DNA of 21,184 bases, taken from Hypsibius dujardini. Its lineage: Eukaryota; Tardigrada; Eutardigrada; Parachela; Hypsibiidae. Both the position numbers and the translations under genes were made by a program. The notes below the pieces were generated by a model. That model saw only the letters and a list, made by a program, of their open reading frames with translations. It was not told where the DNA came from and ran no database searches. The stretch is from assembly GCA_001579985.1 (NCBI GenBank), contig LRSR01002620.1, positions 1 through 21,184 of the forward strand, read 5' to 3'. Shown one piece after another: positions 10,401 through 19,560 of the stretch (positions are counted from its first letter, which is position 1; each line of letters begins with the position of its first letter).

Positions 10401-11829
10401 CTGCCGAGTTCCGGTGTGAATCGCACCGAAGTCAAGTTGGCCGTGAATTGGAAGGATACTGGACAAGCGTTTACAGCGCAGGAATGAAAAAAATACAGGA
10501 TCAGTGAGCAATGCTCGGTATGCATCACACCGTTTAAGGGCAAGTTCCTAACGGTGGATACCTTGCGCCGTTGCAGACACAGGCAGTAATTTTGAACAGA
10601 ATCTTTTTTGGAGTAGCTATTTTACCCCTTTCTGGGACCTAACAGAACCCTGGCTATTTCACCCCTCCCTGAAAAGATCATCGCGGGTCCCAATCGCGTC
10701 CCTGCCATTTTACCCGTCCCATGTTTTCCATCCGTCCGTCCGTTGTCCGTCTGCCCGTCCTTTGACCGTCGGTTGACCGTCTGTTCGTTGTCGGAGAAGC
10801 CGGTCGAACAATCGGCAACGACTGAACGGGTAGCGGATGAACGGATAACGGACGGACGGACGATGAACGGACAGACGACAGACGGACGGACGGAGGAACG
10901 GATGGACGGATGAACGGACGGACGGACGATGAACGGACAGACGACAGACGGACGGACGGAGGAACGGATGGACGGATGGACGGACGGACGGACGGACGAA
11001 CGAATGGACAGACGGACGAACGGATGGACGGACGGACGGACAGACGATAGACGGACGGACGGACGACGGACGGATGAACGTTGGACGGACGTACGGACGG
11101 ACGAACGACGGACGGATAGACCGACGAACGGACAGCATGAGGGGTAAAATAGCTGTAGCCAATTTGTTTTCAATTTTCTAAATACTGATATAGAGTTCAT
11201 TTATCGTGTAATTTTCGTATGTTACAAATTCCGAAATACGATTTTTTAGACTTTTCAAAATCGAAGGTCGCATATCAGAAACAGTGGCTTCTTGCGATAA
11301 TTTCGTCTTGAGACAGCACGAACCTGAATCGTTCGAAGGGGCTGGCGGCGTTGTGAGTTCCAGACCCTTTACGCGAATACACCGTTAGAATATGTTTAGG
11401 CAAAGGCTGCGCTCACAACCCACAAAACCTTTTTTATTCCCAATTCCTACGGCCAGAACCTTTTTCTCCGGACACAACCCTTGTTTTCCAGCTTAATCTC
11501 AAAATCACGTTTTTTCTCATATAAAACGAGCAGAACCAGTGATTAGTTTATTTTCCTCGAAACTACGGTTTCCTTAAAGAAATTCTAAACGCGAACAGAG
11601 TAGAGACAAATAGCTGAAACTTTAAGTTCAGTATTTCTTGTCAATTCAAACAATAAAGCAAATTTATAAAAAAGGATTGTGATCATTTGAGGGAAGTATT
11701 TGTACCGCCCCCGGATAGAGGGGGCCATAGAGGGGGCCGGCTTTTTTTTACCTGACCAGATATCATCACGGGAACCGTCCACGACACCGAGATGATAAAT
11801 ATGCAAATACTGCGCGGTGATGGGGCCAT
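7474..11829 (-). CDS. Gene B: complete secreted perlecan-like SEA-LDLa-4xIg protein
   Basis: Exons (minus): 11829-11752, 11366-11324, 10458-10293, 10217-10060, 9658-9524, 9428-9150, 8605-8312, 8189-7474. They sum to 1869 bases: 622 codons and a TGA at 7476-7474. Exon 1 is a signal peptide (MAPSPRSICIFIISV..) ending GQ in phase 0. Exon 2 is a 43-base Thr/Pro-rich micro-exon. SEA lies at residues about 41-148 with a GSLVSV motif; LDLa at 149-193 with six Cys and DCADHSDE; Ig1 194-286; Ig2 287-384; Ig3 about 398-484 (Cys419, Cys463); Ig4 485-565 (Cys506, Cys548). A basic, Gly-rich tail of about 57 residues follows and has no counterpart in gene A. Exons 3, 4 and 6 equal gene A's in length (166, 158, 279). 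A secreted matrix role is inferred from perlecan-like order. There is no transmembrane segment after the signal peptide. Confidence 0.87.
8646..8904. repeat. AT satellite (TA)n plus tgtaatgtaatg in gene B intron 6
   Basis: About twelve units combining atatat runs with tgtaatgtaatgt, period roughly 18-26 bp, bounded on both sides by pure TA runs. It makes up half of the 544-bp intron between the Ig1 and Ig2 exons. Long Tyr/Ile/Thr open frames on the minus strand here are artefacts of the repeat. Confidence 0.95.
9800..9905. repeat. GATT-rich repeat with agcggaatttcttgac units, gene B intron 4
   Basis: Two copies of (attg)n-attaagcggaatttcttgac followed by a third attg run. A related stretch with the same agcggaattt core lies at about 9021-9060 in intron 6, so the unit is dispersed within the gene. 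No coding potential. Confidence 0.8.
10615..11154. mobile_element. 540-bp foldback element with 15-bp terminal inverted repeats, gene B intron 2
   Basis: The ends are exact inverted copies of agctattttacccct (10615-10629 and 11140-11154). The left side has two further degenerate copies (ggctatttcacccct near 10653 and ccattttacccgt near 10702). The interior is CCGT-type repeat on the left (10727-10795) and ACGG-type on the right (about 10836-11130), so the whole unit can fold. Within the right half a segment of about 65 bp is directly duplicated (near 10850 and 10917). No clear target-site duplication was seen. Confidence 0.65.
11324..11366 (-). other. Gene B exon 2: 43-base micro-exon
   Basis: Inferred exon with acceptor GCGTAAAG, a CTAAC branch-like motif about 20 bases upstream, and donor TCAG|GTTCGT. 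It encodes GLELTTPPAPSNDS plus one base. It enters in phase 0 and leaves in phase 1, exactly as gene A exon 2 ([14 protein letters not shown] plus one base) does. It is too short to be found by open-frame length. Confidence 0.7.
11752..11829 (-). other. Gene B exon 1: signal peptide exon and start codon
   Basis: ATG at 11829-11827 opens 26 codons with a hydrophobic core (ICIFIISVSW) and ends CAG|GTAAAA in phase 0. Gene A exon 1 has the same layout: 29 codons, hydrophobic core, ending CAG|GTATGT in phase 0. That match is why this start was chosen over a start inside the open frame around exon 3. Confidence 0.75.
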
Positions 11830-11842
11830 AAGACTTTTTTTC

Positions 11843-11954
11843 GCGTTAGACAGGGACAGTCGTCCTGGAGTGGAACGTGTGCACCATACACACTGCACAA
11901 AGCCGTGTGGCCGATAAAACGTCCCACAGCTCGTGGGCTGTCCTGTCTAACGCT
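11843..11954. repeat. Inverted repeat just upstream of gene B start
   Basis: The arm gcgttagacagggacag (11843-11859) pairs with ctgtcctgtctaacgc (11938 to about 11953) with one unpaired g, around a spacer of about 80 bp. It begins 14 bases upstream of the gene B ATG, so it may lie in the promoter or 5' leader. It may equally be the remains of a small foldback element. Confidence 0.65.
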
Positions 11955-12188
11955 AAAATACAGTATCTACACTGCGGTGTTTGCAGAAAGAACGGGCTTC
12001 GTTTTAAATTTATCAAAATAGAAAACCTTCCAGTTAGCATAAAAAACGAATCAACAATGCGTTTATTTAATGTGTTCAACTTCTGTGCGCCAGACTGTGC
12101 TCGCACTAGTACTAATGTACCGCATTCACCTTGGACTTCGTCACAACCACTGCTTTATCCGTAGAGATCTTCAGTGATTACTGATGAT

Positions 12189-12954
12189 TAGAGCCCCGCA
12201 AGCCGCACGGCAGCCCGTAAAAGACCGCCACAACCCGCGCATCGAAACCCATCAAAACCCATCAAAACCCATCGAAACCCATCAAAACCCATCGAAACCC
12301 ATCAAAACCCATCAAAACCCATCGAAACCCATCGAAACCCATCGAAACCCATCAAAACCCATCGAAACCCATCGAAACCCATCAAAACCCATCGAAACCC
12401 ATCAAAACCCATCAAAACCCATCAAAACCCATCAAAACCCATCAAAACCCATCAAAACCCGCAGTTCGGGACGCGGTTTCCTTCTTCGCGGTTGCAGTTT
12501 AACTTTTCTCATCCGCCGCAAACCGCACTTGACGCTTTTCTGATACCATAAATAGACATTGCAATCAATCAATTCTCCATTATCGCACAGAGGCAGGCGC
12601 AATAGATCCATCTGATTTGTTTACGTATTGAAAGCGCCTTTATGCGGTGTACAGACATTCAAATGGAACAGCATTTCCATCCACTTGCTGTTCCGATTTC
12701 GAACCAAAATATTCCTGTGCTTCGTTTTTGGTACTGTGAAACACTTTTGCACGGCTGTTTAGCAAAGCTGGCTTTCTCATTGATGAAGAACGCTCGAGTC
12801 TCAAGTCTGACAAGGCGGATGACATTCCTTTTGTATAGCAATCGTGAAGAGTTTTAGTAAGTTCTAAAACTGGCGGTGCGGTTTGAGGGTGCCAGTCCGC
12901 GGTGCGGTGCGGGGCGGGCCGCGGTTCAATTTTTTCTAACCGCGCAGGGCTCTA
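12189..12954. mobile_element. Probable non-autonomous hAT-type DNA transposon
   Basis: The left end reads TAGAGCCCCGC and the right end is the complement of TAGAGCCCTGC. These are 11-bp terminal inverted repeats with one mismatch, starting with the YARNG pattern known for hAT elements. They are flanked by ctgatgat (12181-12188) and ttgatgat (12955-12962), an 8-bp target duplication with one difference; 8 bp is the hAT length. Subterminal GC-rich CCGCAc/gGCGG motifs recur at both ends in opposite orientation. Inside are the 10-bp array at 12241-12460 and about 400 bp of unique sequence with no transposase. Confidence 0.68.
12241..12460. repeat. 22 x 10-bp tandem array (atcRaaaccc)
   Basis: Exactly 22 units of atcaaaaccc or atcgaaaccc with no indels. 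From left to right the variable base is G A A G A G A A G G G A G G A G then six A. The 10-bp period sets A-tracts once per helical turn. It sits inside the putative hAT element. Confidence 0.97.
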
Positions 12955-13020
12955 TTGATGATGATGGGCAGACACGTCGCAGTTTCGGCGAGACCTGGGC
13001 GAAATGATCAGAGCACGCAC

Positions 13021-13036
13021 GCAGACACGTGTCTGC
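13021..13036. other. Perfect 16-bp palindrome gcagacacgtgtctgc
   Basis: A perfect dyad with a central CACGTG, the E-box core bound by bHLH factors. It lies in GC-rich spacer sequence just right of the hAT-like element. Whether it is used is unknown. Confidence 0.7.
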
Positions 13037-13140
13037 GCGGGGGCTCGCGTTTATGCTCGATAGCGGAGTAAAATTTACACTTGCACGAGCAGCAATTTAC
13101 ATCTCCATTTTGTACGCCGCGCATAAAGAGAGGGCATCAG

Positions 13141-13706
13141 TCTGACAAGGGGCTCCCTCCACTCTGTGGCCCAAAATCTCTTACTTCTACTGCATTCCAC
13201 AAATGCGTAAGGATGTCTTCTTGCTCTTTCCGTTGAAAAAAGTTTCCCGTTTCCAAAACTTCAATTTAAAAAAAATTAAAAACCCTTCAGAGGTGGTACA
13301 TAGAGGACGCTACGTATTTTACCACAATTTATGTTGATTGATTGCTGAATTATGCTGTTCGACCGTATTCTAGCATTGGTAACAGCTAACAGCGTGACAT
13401 CATGAAATGACTAGATTCAACTGTTAATTAAGATGAAACATAAACATAAATTATTTAATAACTGAGCACTCGCATCGAAGTTTAATCCTTTTGAAGTTTT
13501 CCATACTTATTGCAGAATCAATTAATCAATCGAAATTATCACAGGGATTCTTCGCATGCATAATTTCAAACGTTTATGCTTTCCTCCAAATACATCAATC
13601 AGTCGAAATGACAGATGGTAACGCGTATGGCGCCCTCTATGTACCACCTCTGCGCAGTAGAAGTAAGAGATTTCGGGTCACAGAGTGTGGGGAGCCCCTT
13701 GTGAGA
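13141..13706. repeat. Large imperfect inverted repeat
   Basis: Positions 13141-13193 are the reverse complement of about 13654-13706 (53 bases, about five mismatches). Positions 13288-13323 pair with 13617-13652. The left arm is interrupted by about 90 bp of unrelated AT-rich sequence (13196-13287) that the right arm lacks. The central region is AT-rich with attgatt motifs. This looks like a foldback element that later took an insertion, or an inverted duplication. Confidence 0.75.
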
Positions 13707-13712
13707 TTATCA

Positions 13713-13948
13713 TTAGGGAGCCCGAAATGGAGAATACGCGACGCGGCGCTGCCTGTCGTGTTGGAAGGACAAGCGCTGGACATTGTGGAAGCGATTTGTT
13801 GTTTGGGGTTGACTATCGACAGACATCTGACGTGGGAGAAACAGCTTTCTAACGCGAAGAGGAGCAGCGTCGGATACCATTCGGAAAACACTGCAGGTGG
13901 CGGTAGAGCAATCTTCCGCCTTGACGGATAAGCACGAAGTATAACAAA

Positions 13949-14035
<87 letters not shown>

Positions 14036-14039
14036 ATAC
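13713..14039 (+). pseudogene. Decayed 3' end of a LINE (non-LTR retrotransposon) with (AATA)n tail
   Basis: A plus-strand frame encodes CCLGLTIDRHLTWEKQL (about 13795-13848), which fits the conserved LG-x-x-[IL]D-x-x-LTW block at the end of non-LTR reverse transcriptases. Shifting frame after about 13870 gives a further plausible C-terminal run (LQVAVEQSSALTDKHEV), so a frameshift is likely. This is followed almost at once by about 95 bp of aaat/ataa repeat (13945-14039), as expected of a LINE tail. No full RT domain or endonuclease is visible upstream, so the copy is 5'-truncated and inactive. Confidence 0.6.
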
Positions 14040-15180
14040 AGTACATTCACTTCTGTTTGGTGCTCGGCGATGGGGAGGAGCCAAAACCGGATATCTGTCT
14101 ACCATTGGTGCAAATGTCAAGAGGTCACATGTGTCCCGCCCCCTTTCCGCTGTTCGGTCTTTATCTTCGCCCGATCAGTTTTCCCGTGTTGCTTGACGTT
14201 TGACTCAGTAGGAGGAACGCCTACTGAGTGTCTGTCGTGCAGAGGCGAATCACAGGCACACAAAGAGGCCTGATCGCTTTTGGCACAAATTTTCTCCTCA
14301 CAATTGGTCAGTTTGCACTAACGAATTCACAGGCCCAGAAGGCGCAGTGCCATTCCCCCTTTCCGTCACTCTCATCATCACCCTCACACATTCTTCTTGT
14401 CTCTGTCTCTCTCAAAAAGTCAACCGCCCGTACTTGTTCCAGCACTTTTCGGAATAAAATTATAATTCGAAAGGAAAATCACGCGGCGACTCGAAATTTA
14501 TTTATTTTTTACGGAGATTTATTTTTATTTTATCATCGAATCAAATCGAGTACTGGATTACGAAAATTACATCCGTGGATAATATTTACGTACTCCTCAT
14601 CGTCCACCGCTTTTACTCCTGGGATTTATTGATACGCTCGATTTTCGGTAAGGCAAAAAAAAATTTAGAAAAAAATTTAGAAAACAAAATTTAGAATTTT
14701 TTTTTTTTTTTTTTTTGGAATTTTAATTTTAGGATTTGTTTTTGGTGATCATTTGGGGAGGGAAGGGAAATCTGTGAAGGGCGCTGAAACGAAGTTTTAA
14801 CAGTGTTTCCGGCTATTACTGCCTTCATTTTTTGTTGTTTAAATTTGTGTGAAAAAATTAAATTAAAATCTAGAAGTTTATTTCGGTCAAATATGTTTCA
14901 AAAAAAATTAAAAGGACTCGGCTTGTCGTCAACGCAGAGTCATAAAGAATCGATTTCGCTGCCGTATTTCTACATATCTTTATTCTTAATTTTCTCCTAC
15001 GACTTTGTCGTTTGCACGGTTTTTTTGCGTGTAGACTTCAACGTCCAGACTGAATCTCAAAAAATAGCAAAAAAATCTCAAATCATCGCGGGCGATTTTG
15101 TTTGTCCTTTCTCTCGTGGATCTCCATGCCTCTGCAAAGAAACGAGCTCATTGTCTTGCCTGGAAATCCCACACAGACAA

Positions 15181-15219
<39 letters not shown>

Positions 15220-16199
15220 GCTCCGCCGCCGGCTGCTGCTGCTACGGATTTCCAGATGTATCAACCCCACTGTTCCCCAAATTACACACAGACACGCATT
15301 TTCCTCCATCGTCCATCCGCAAAAAGCGTCCAGTCAAGCGGAAAGACGGATGGTGAATCGCGCGTCTTTAGTGACGTCGCCCGTATAGAGGCACCTGTTG
15401 GAACCGCGTCTTTGGAGACACAGACATTCGACTTTCTCTCCCTTCGTTCTCTCGTCTGTCCGAAAGTGACTATACGGACCGACCACGGCCCTGGTCAGTG
15501 GTCAAGTCAGCGCTTTCTTTCTCTCCTCCTCGCCCCTCACACTTGCCCAATTCTGTCTGTCTGTGCGTCTCTGTCTGTCTCTGTCTGTCTGTTTCTGTCT
15601 GTCTTCGTATAGTCTTTGTAGTCGCACTTTATCTTCATCTCAAGATGCCCATCGGGCCTTCAGATTCTGCCTGTCTGTGTCTATCTGTCTGTGTCTAACT
15701 GCAGCTCTTTCTCGCGCTCTCTCCTGTCCACTTTGATGTGTGTCGAGTTGCAGGAAGATTAAAAGCAGACTTTTCACGCTGGCGAGGGAGACATCCAACC
15801 GACCCACAGTCCCCCCCCCCCACCTTATACACCGCGATGGGAGACCGCAAGCAGACTGTGTGGTGAATTTGCGATCATTTTGTGTAGGGATTGTCCGGTG
15901 AGACGAGAGCAGGCACTGTTAAATGTCAGACGGGAGAAGGCAATGGGACCCCTGTGGATGTGGTTTTGTAGGCTTGAAGACCCCGCGGAGAGCACTGCCC
16001 AAATTGACCGTCACTTTGCACATTCTCCTTTTCTCTCTTTTTTTTTCTCGACTTAGGCAAAATTAAACAAAAGTCTATCTTAAAAATATTCAGTAAGCAG
16101 TCACTTATTTCAGTTATTAATTATTAATTAATACGAATACGTCCTTTTTATGATCATAAATATGGAGGCATTATTTCATGTGATCATTTGTGTTTCTCA
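14040..16199. other. Spacer between LINE remnant and gene C
   Basis: No supported gene. It contains a perfect short hairpin (14203-14229), A/T homopolymer runs (14657-14716), a CAGA array (15178-15219), CTGT runs (15552-15610 and 15665-15700) and a poly-C run (15810-15821). A 269-codon plus-strand open frame (14803-15612) has no ATG at its start, runs through the CAGA array and shows no domain, so I do not call it a gene. Confidence 0.6.
14203..14229 (+). other. Perfect stem-loop, 10-bp arms
   Basis: actcagtagg and cctactgagt flank a 7-base loop (aggaacg). There is no T-run after it and no known RNA family is evident. It could be a chance hairpin, a small RNA precursor core or a protein-binding dyad. 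Confidence 0.6.
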
Positions 16200-16329
16200 G
16201 GCAGTGACTTCGATCGGGGAGCTCTGTCGTTGAAAGGCCGCTCTGTCGTTGGCTGACCGGACAGGCAAATGGGCAGGCTAAACTAACGTTCCCATCCGGT
16301 GTGAAAAAACGCCAAGCGTCGCCAGGAAA
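16187..16329 (+). promoter_or_regulatory. ds: Possible 5' leader and 3' splice acceptor of gene C
   Basis: A good acceptor (tttgtgtttctcag, ending 16200) lies 130 bases before the chosen ATG. It would suit either a 5' non-coding intron or spliced-leader addition, which is common in flatworms. The ATG context is aggaaaATGa. Nothing upstream can be assigned as the first non-coding exon. Confidence 0.35.
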
Positions 16330-17492
16330 ATGAAACATCTGTGGCGATTCTTCCCATCGCCGCGGAGTTGGCGGCCACACTTCCTGATAGCATCGCTGCT
16401 GCTCCTCGCCCCCCACGGCTGCCGCGGCGACATCATCCAGGACTTGACCGCCGACGAGGGAACCCTTCCGGGGCAGCTGATCGGGCGGATCGACGCGCCC
16501 AGCAGCCGTTTCCCCGCCGACACAATCCCCAAACCGCCCTACATCATCATGTCGTACCAGGTAAGAAGGATGAAATGTCCTACTAGACATGGATGACGAA
16601 ATGTCCTACCCGGTAGAGATGATGAAATGTCCTTCCAAGTCAATGAGATGGAATGCCCTACCAACTAAGGATGACGAAATGTCCTACCAGATAGAGATGA
16701 CGAAATGTCCTACTAGATAGAGATGACGAAATGTCCTACTAGATAGAGATGACGAAATGTCCTACCCGGTAGAGAGAGATTTAAAGCAAAAATCAACTCA
16801 AGCGGACCTTTGTTTTTCTCGTCATTTTATTCCTTCATCTTTTGAAATTTCGCCCTTGTGTTTGCCGTCGACGAGCAGGAGAGTGTGGAACGCGATCTGG
16901 CCATCAACGAGAACACCGGCGAGATCCGCGCCAAAGTGCCGCTGGACCGCGAGCTCACCGACTTCTACTCGTTCATGGCGGTGCCTCTCCTCGGCGGTGC
17001 GAATATTCGTGTCAAGTTGGCCGTCCACGACGTGAACGACCACTCGCCGGTGTTCCGCGAGCCCTCCGTCAGCATCGAGTTCTCCGAGTCGCAGCCGCGG
17101 GACACCCGACGGAGCCTGCCGCCGGCGACCGACCTCGACGTCGGCATCAACACCACACAGCGCTACGAGATCGTCTCGGGCAACGTCAACAACGTCTTCC
17201 GGCTGTCGAGTCGACGCGGTCGCGACGGGGTCCTTTATCTGGACCTGGAGATTAACGGCGTGCTAGACCGCGAAACGGTCGAAGGGTACGACCTCGTGGT
17301 GGAAGCCTACGACGGCGGACAGCCACTCCCGCGGTCCGGACGCTTGACCGTCAACGTCACCCTGTTGGATGATAATGATAATCAACCGTTGTTCACGGAG
17401 AGCCGGTATTACGCGACTGTATTGGAAAACACAACCATCGGTAGGTGACCGACAAGCAACTGTGTTGTCTGTCTGCCTGCCTGCCTGCCTGT

Positions 17493-17575
<83 letters not shown>

Positions 17576-19003
17576 CGTGTCTGTATGTCTGTTTGTCTAC
17601 GTGTCTGTATGTCTGTTTGTCTACGTGTCTGTATGTCTGTTTGTCTGTCTGTCTGACTGTCTGTCTGTTTGTGTAACAGTTTTTCGGCTAATTTGTTCGC
17701 AGGAACGACCCTCCTAAAAGTGCAGGCCACCGACGCGGACGCCGGTCGCAACGCGCAGATCGCTTATTCCATCAACCGACGCGTCACCGACGCGGACCAC
17801 GTCTTCGATATTGATTCAGGCACGGGCGTGGTCAGCCTGAGCAAGAACCTGGACTACGAGAAAAGGGCCACCTACGAGCTGGTGATCACGGCCCGCGACA
17901 ACGGCAGCCAACCCTTGGAGAGCGCCACATTCGTCTACATCGAGGTGCAGAACGTCAACGACCGCGCACCGCAAATCGACATCGCCTTCCTCCACAACGG
18001 GACCGGGAACGTGTCGGAAGCCAGCGCGATCGGCGATGCCGTTGCTCGTCTCTCCGTCAGCGATGAGGACTCCAGCGGAGACGGAAAAATCATTATAAAA
18101 ATGACCGGTACGAATCACGATGTTTTTAATTTGAAATTTGAAATTTGAAATTATAATCGCGTTATCTGAACAATACTAGGCGACATGGACAAATTCGAAC
18201 TCGTCCCGGACGCGTCGTCCGACGTGTATATGTTGCGTGTGAAGGGACGCTTGGATTATGAGGAGCGCGATAACTTCAGCCTGATTGTTGTCGCCTCGGA
18301 CGGCGGCCAGCCCGCGCCTCTCGTGACGGAGCGAGTGGTCACGATATTGCTGCTGGACGCTAATGATAATGTGCCCGTATTTGACAAGCCGGTCTACGGG
18401 GTAGACGTGGGAGAGAGTGTTGAGAACGGGACCGTGCTGGTGCTGGCGACGGCGACGGATGCCGATGCGGGGGATAATGCCCGTGTCGAGTACTTCCTGC
18501 CCAGTCCGGGAACTGGGAAGATTAGGATTGACGGGAAGACCGGGGTCGTCACTGCAGCTATAACGTGGGATTGCCAAGGTACAGACAAACAGTCAGGCAG
18601 ACAGACAAACAGACAGACAGACAAACAGACAGACATCCAGACATCCAGACAGACACACAGACACACAGATAGACACTCAGACACTCAAACAGACACACAG
18701 ACACACAGACAGACAGACAGACAGACAGACAGAAAGTCAGACAGACAGTCAGACAGACAAATGGATTGAGTTGTTTCGTGTTTTTGAAATGTGAGTGACA
18801 AAAATGTTTGACGGATAGGCGAACACAGCGAACGTATCATCATCGCTGCCCGTGATCACGGACTGCCGTCTCTGACATCCACCGCTGTCGTCCAGCTCAA
18901 CTTCCGCTCGGACAGTGATGTGGCGCCGGTCTTTGAGAAGGCCTTCTACAATGTCTCACTCGGAGCGGAAGATGTCCTCACTGTTGGAAATTGTTTTCTC
19001 AAG
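16330..19003 (+). CDS. ds: Gene C: Dachsous-type protocadherin, N-terminal exons
   Basis: Exons: 16330-16560, 16879-17440, 17703-18107, 18180-18578, 18819-19003. Junction phases are 0,1,1,1, with an open phase-0 donor (AAG|GTAAGA) at 19003; 594 codons so far. Residues 1-33 look like a signal peptide (ASLLLLAPHGCRG). Cadherin repeat boundaries carry DVNDHSP (128-134), DDNDNQP (241-247), NVNDRAP (348-354), DANDNVP (459-465) and a degenerate SDSDVAP (563-569). LDRE/LDYE and DADAG motifs recur, so five repeats and the start of a sixth are present. Runs such as DLAINENTGEI, EAYDGGQP, SINRR and FYNVSL..CFLKV recall the N-terminus of Dachsous/DCHS1 from memory. Dachsous binds the Fat cadherin across cells and controls planar polarity and growth. 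The remaining repeats, membrane segment and tail lie beyond the window. Confidence 0.9.
16566..16774. repeat. 26-bp minisatellite in gene C intron 1
   Basis: Eight copies of a 26-bp unit, consensus atgacgaaatgtcctacyagatagag. The outer and third-to-fourth copies are the most diverged and the last four nearly identical. It occupies two-thirds of the 318-bp intron between the signal-peptide exon and the rest of cadherin repeat 1. Confidence 0.95.
17463..17668. repeat. CTGC/CTGT array in gene C intron 2
   Basis: A CTGC-rich block passes into a CTGT block and then into three copies of a 24-bp higher-order unit (ctacgtgtctgtatgtctgt...) at about 17573-17644. It fills most of the 262-bp intron. 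Confidence 0.95.
18584..18763. repeat. CAGA array in gene C intron 4
   Basis: CAGA units with caca and atcc variants, starting five bases inside the intron. The donor itself (GTACAGACA) merges into the array. It takes up three-quarters of a 240-bp intron. It lies in the opposite orientation, relative to transcription, to the array in intron 2. Confidence 0.95.
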
Positions 19004-19368
19004 GTAAGATACGACGTGCGTGTGTGTGTCTGTATGTGTGCTGCTGTGCGTTACAAAAGACAGACATCGGTTTCTTTGTGGACGGATATAACGGGTGGGG
19101 TGTGCGAGGGGCGCCCACTTTAGAGGCTGTGAAAATGTGAAATGGATTTGTTGAATGAGCGGATCGGGGAAGGGGGTGAGGGCACAGACAATTAGCTGAC
19201 CTGTCTAAAATCACCAGCAAATTGCTTCTTACGGCTGTTTACCGTTTGTTATCTCTTGGATTTATCTCCTCCGGTATCTTCGGCCTCCGGCTCTCCCACA
19301 TTCTTGCTAAGCAGCCTCGGACTTTGTCTTGGAGGTCGAAATTCGTTGGGCAAGGCTACGTGAATGTC

Positions 19369-19422
19369 TATCGGTCTGTCTGTGTCTGTCTGTCTGTCTG
19401 CCTGCCTGTCTGCCTGTCTGCC

Positions 19423-19459
<37 letters not shown>

Positions 19460-19560
19460 GCCTGCCTGTCTGCCTGTCTGTCTGTCTGTCAGCCTGCTTG
19501 TTTCTGTGACTGTCCTTATATCTCTCTATCTGTCTGTCTGTCTGTCTGTGTGTCTGCCTA
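19369..19560. repeat. CTGT/CTGC array, gene C intron 5
   Basis: CTGT units mixed with CTGC dimers, ending in a decayed ctatctgtctgt zone. Confidence 0.95.

Noticed and set aside
12241-12460. CRISPR array
   Set aside because: The units are 10 bp with no spacers, in an animal genome; it is a plain tandem repeat.
14803-15612. 269-codon plus-strand open frame
   Set aside because: It starts without an ATG, crosses a CAGA microsatellite, has no domain or coding-like composition, and no splice partner fits.
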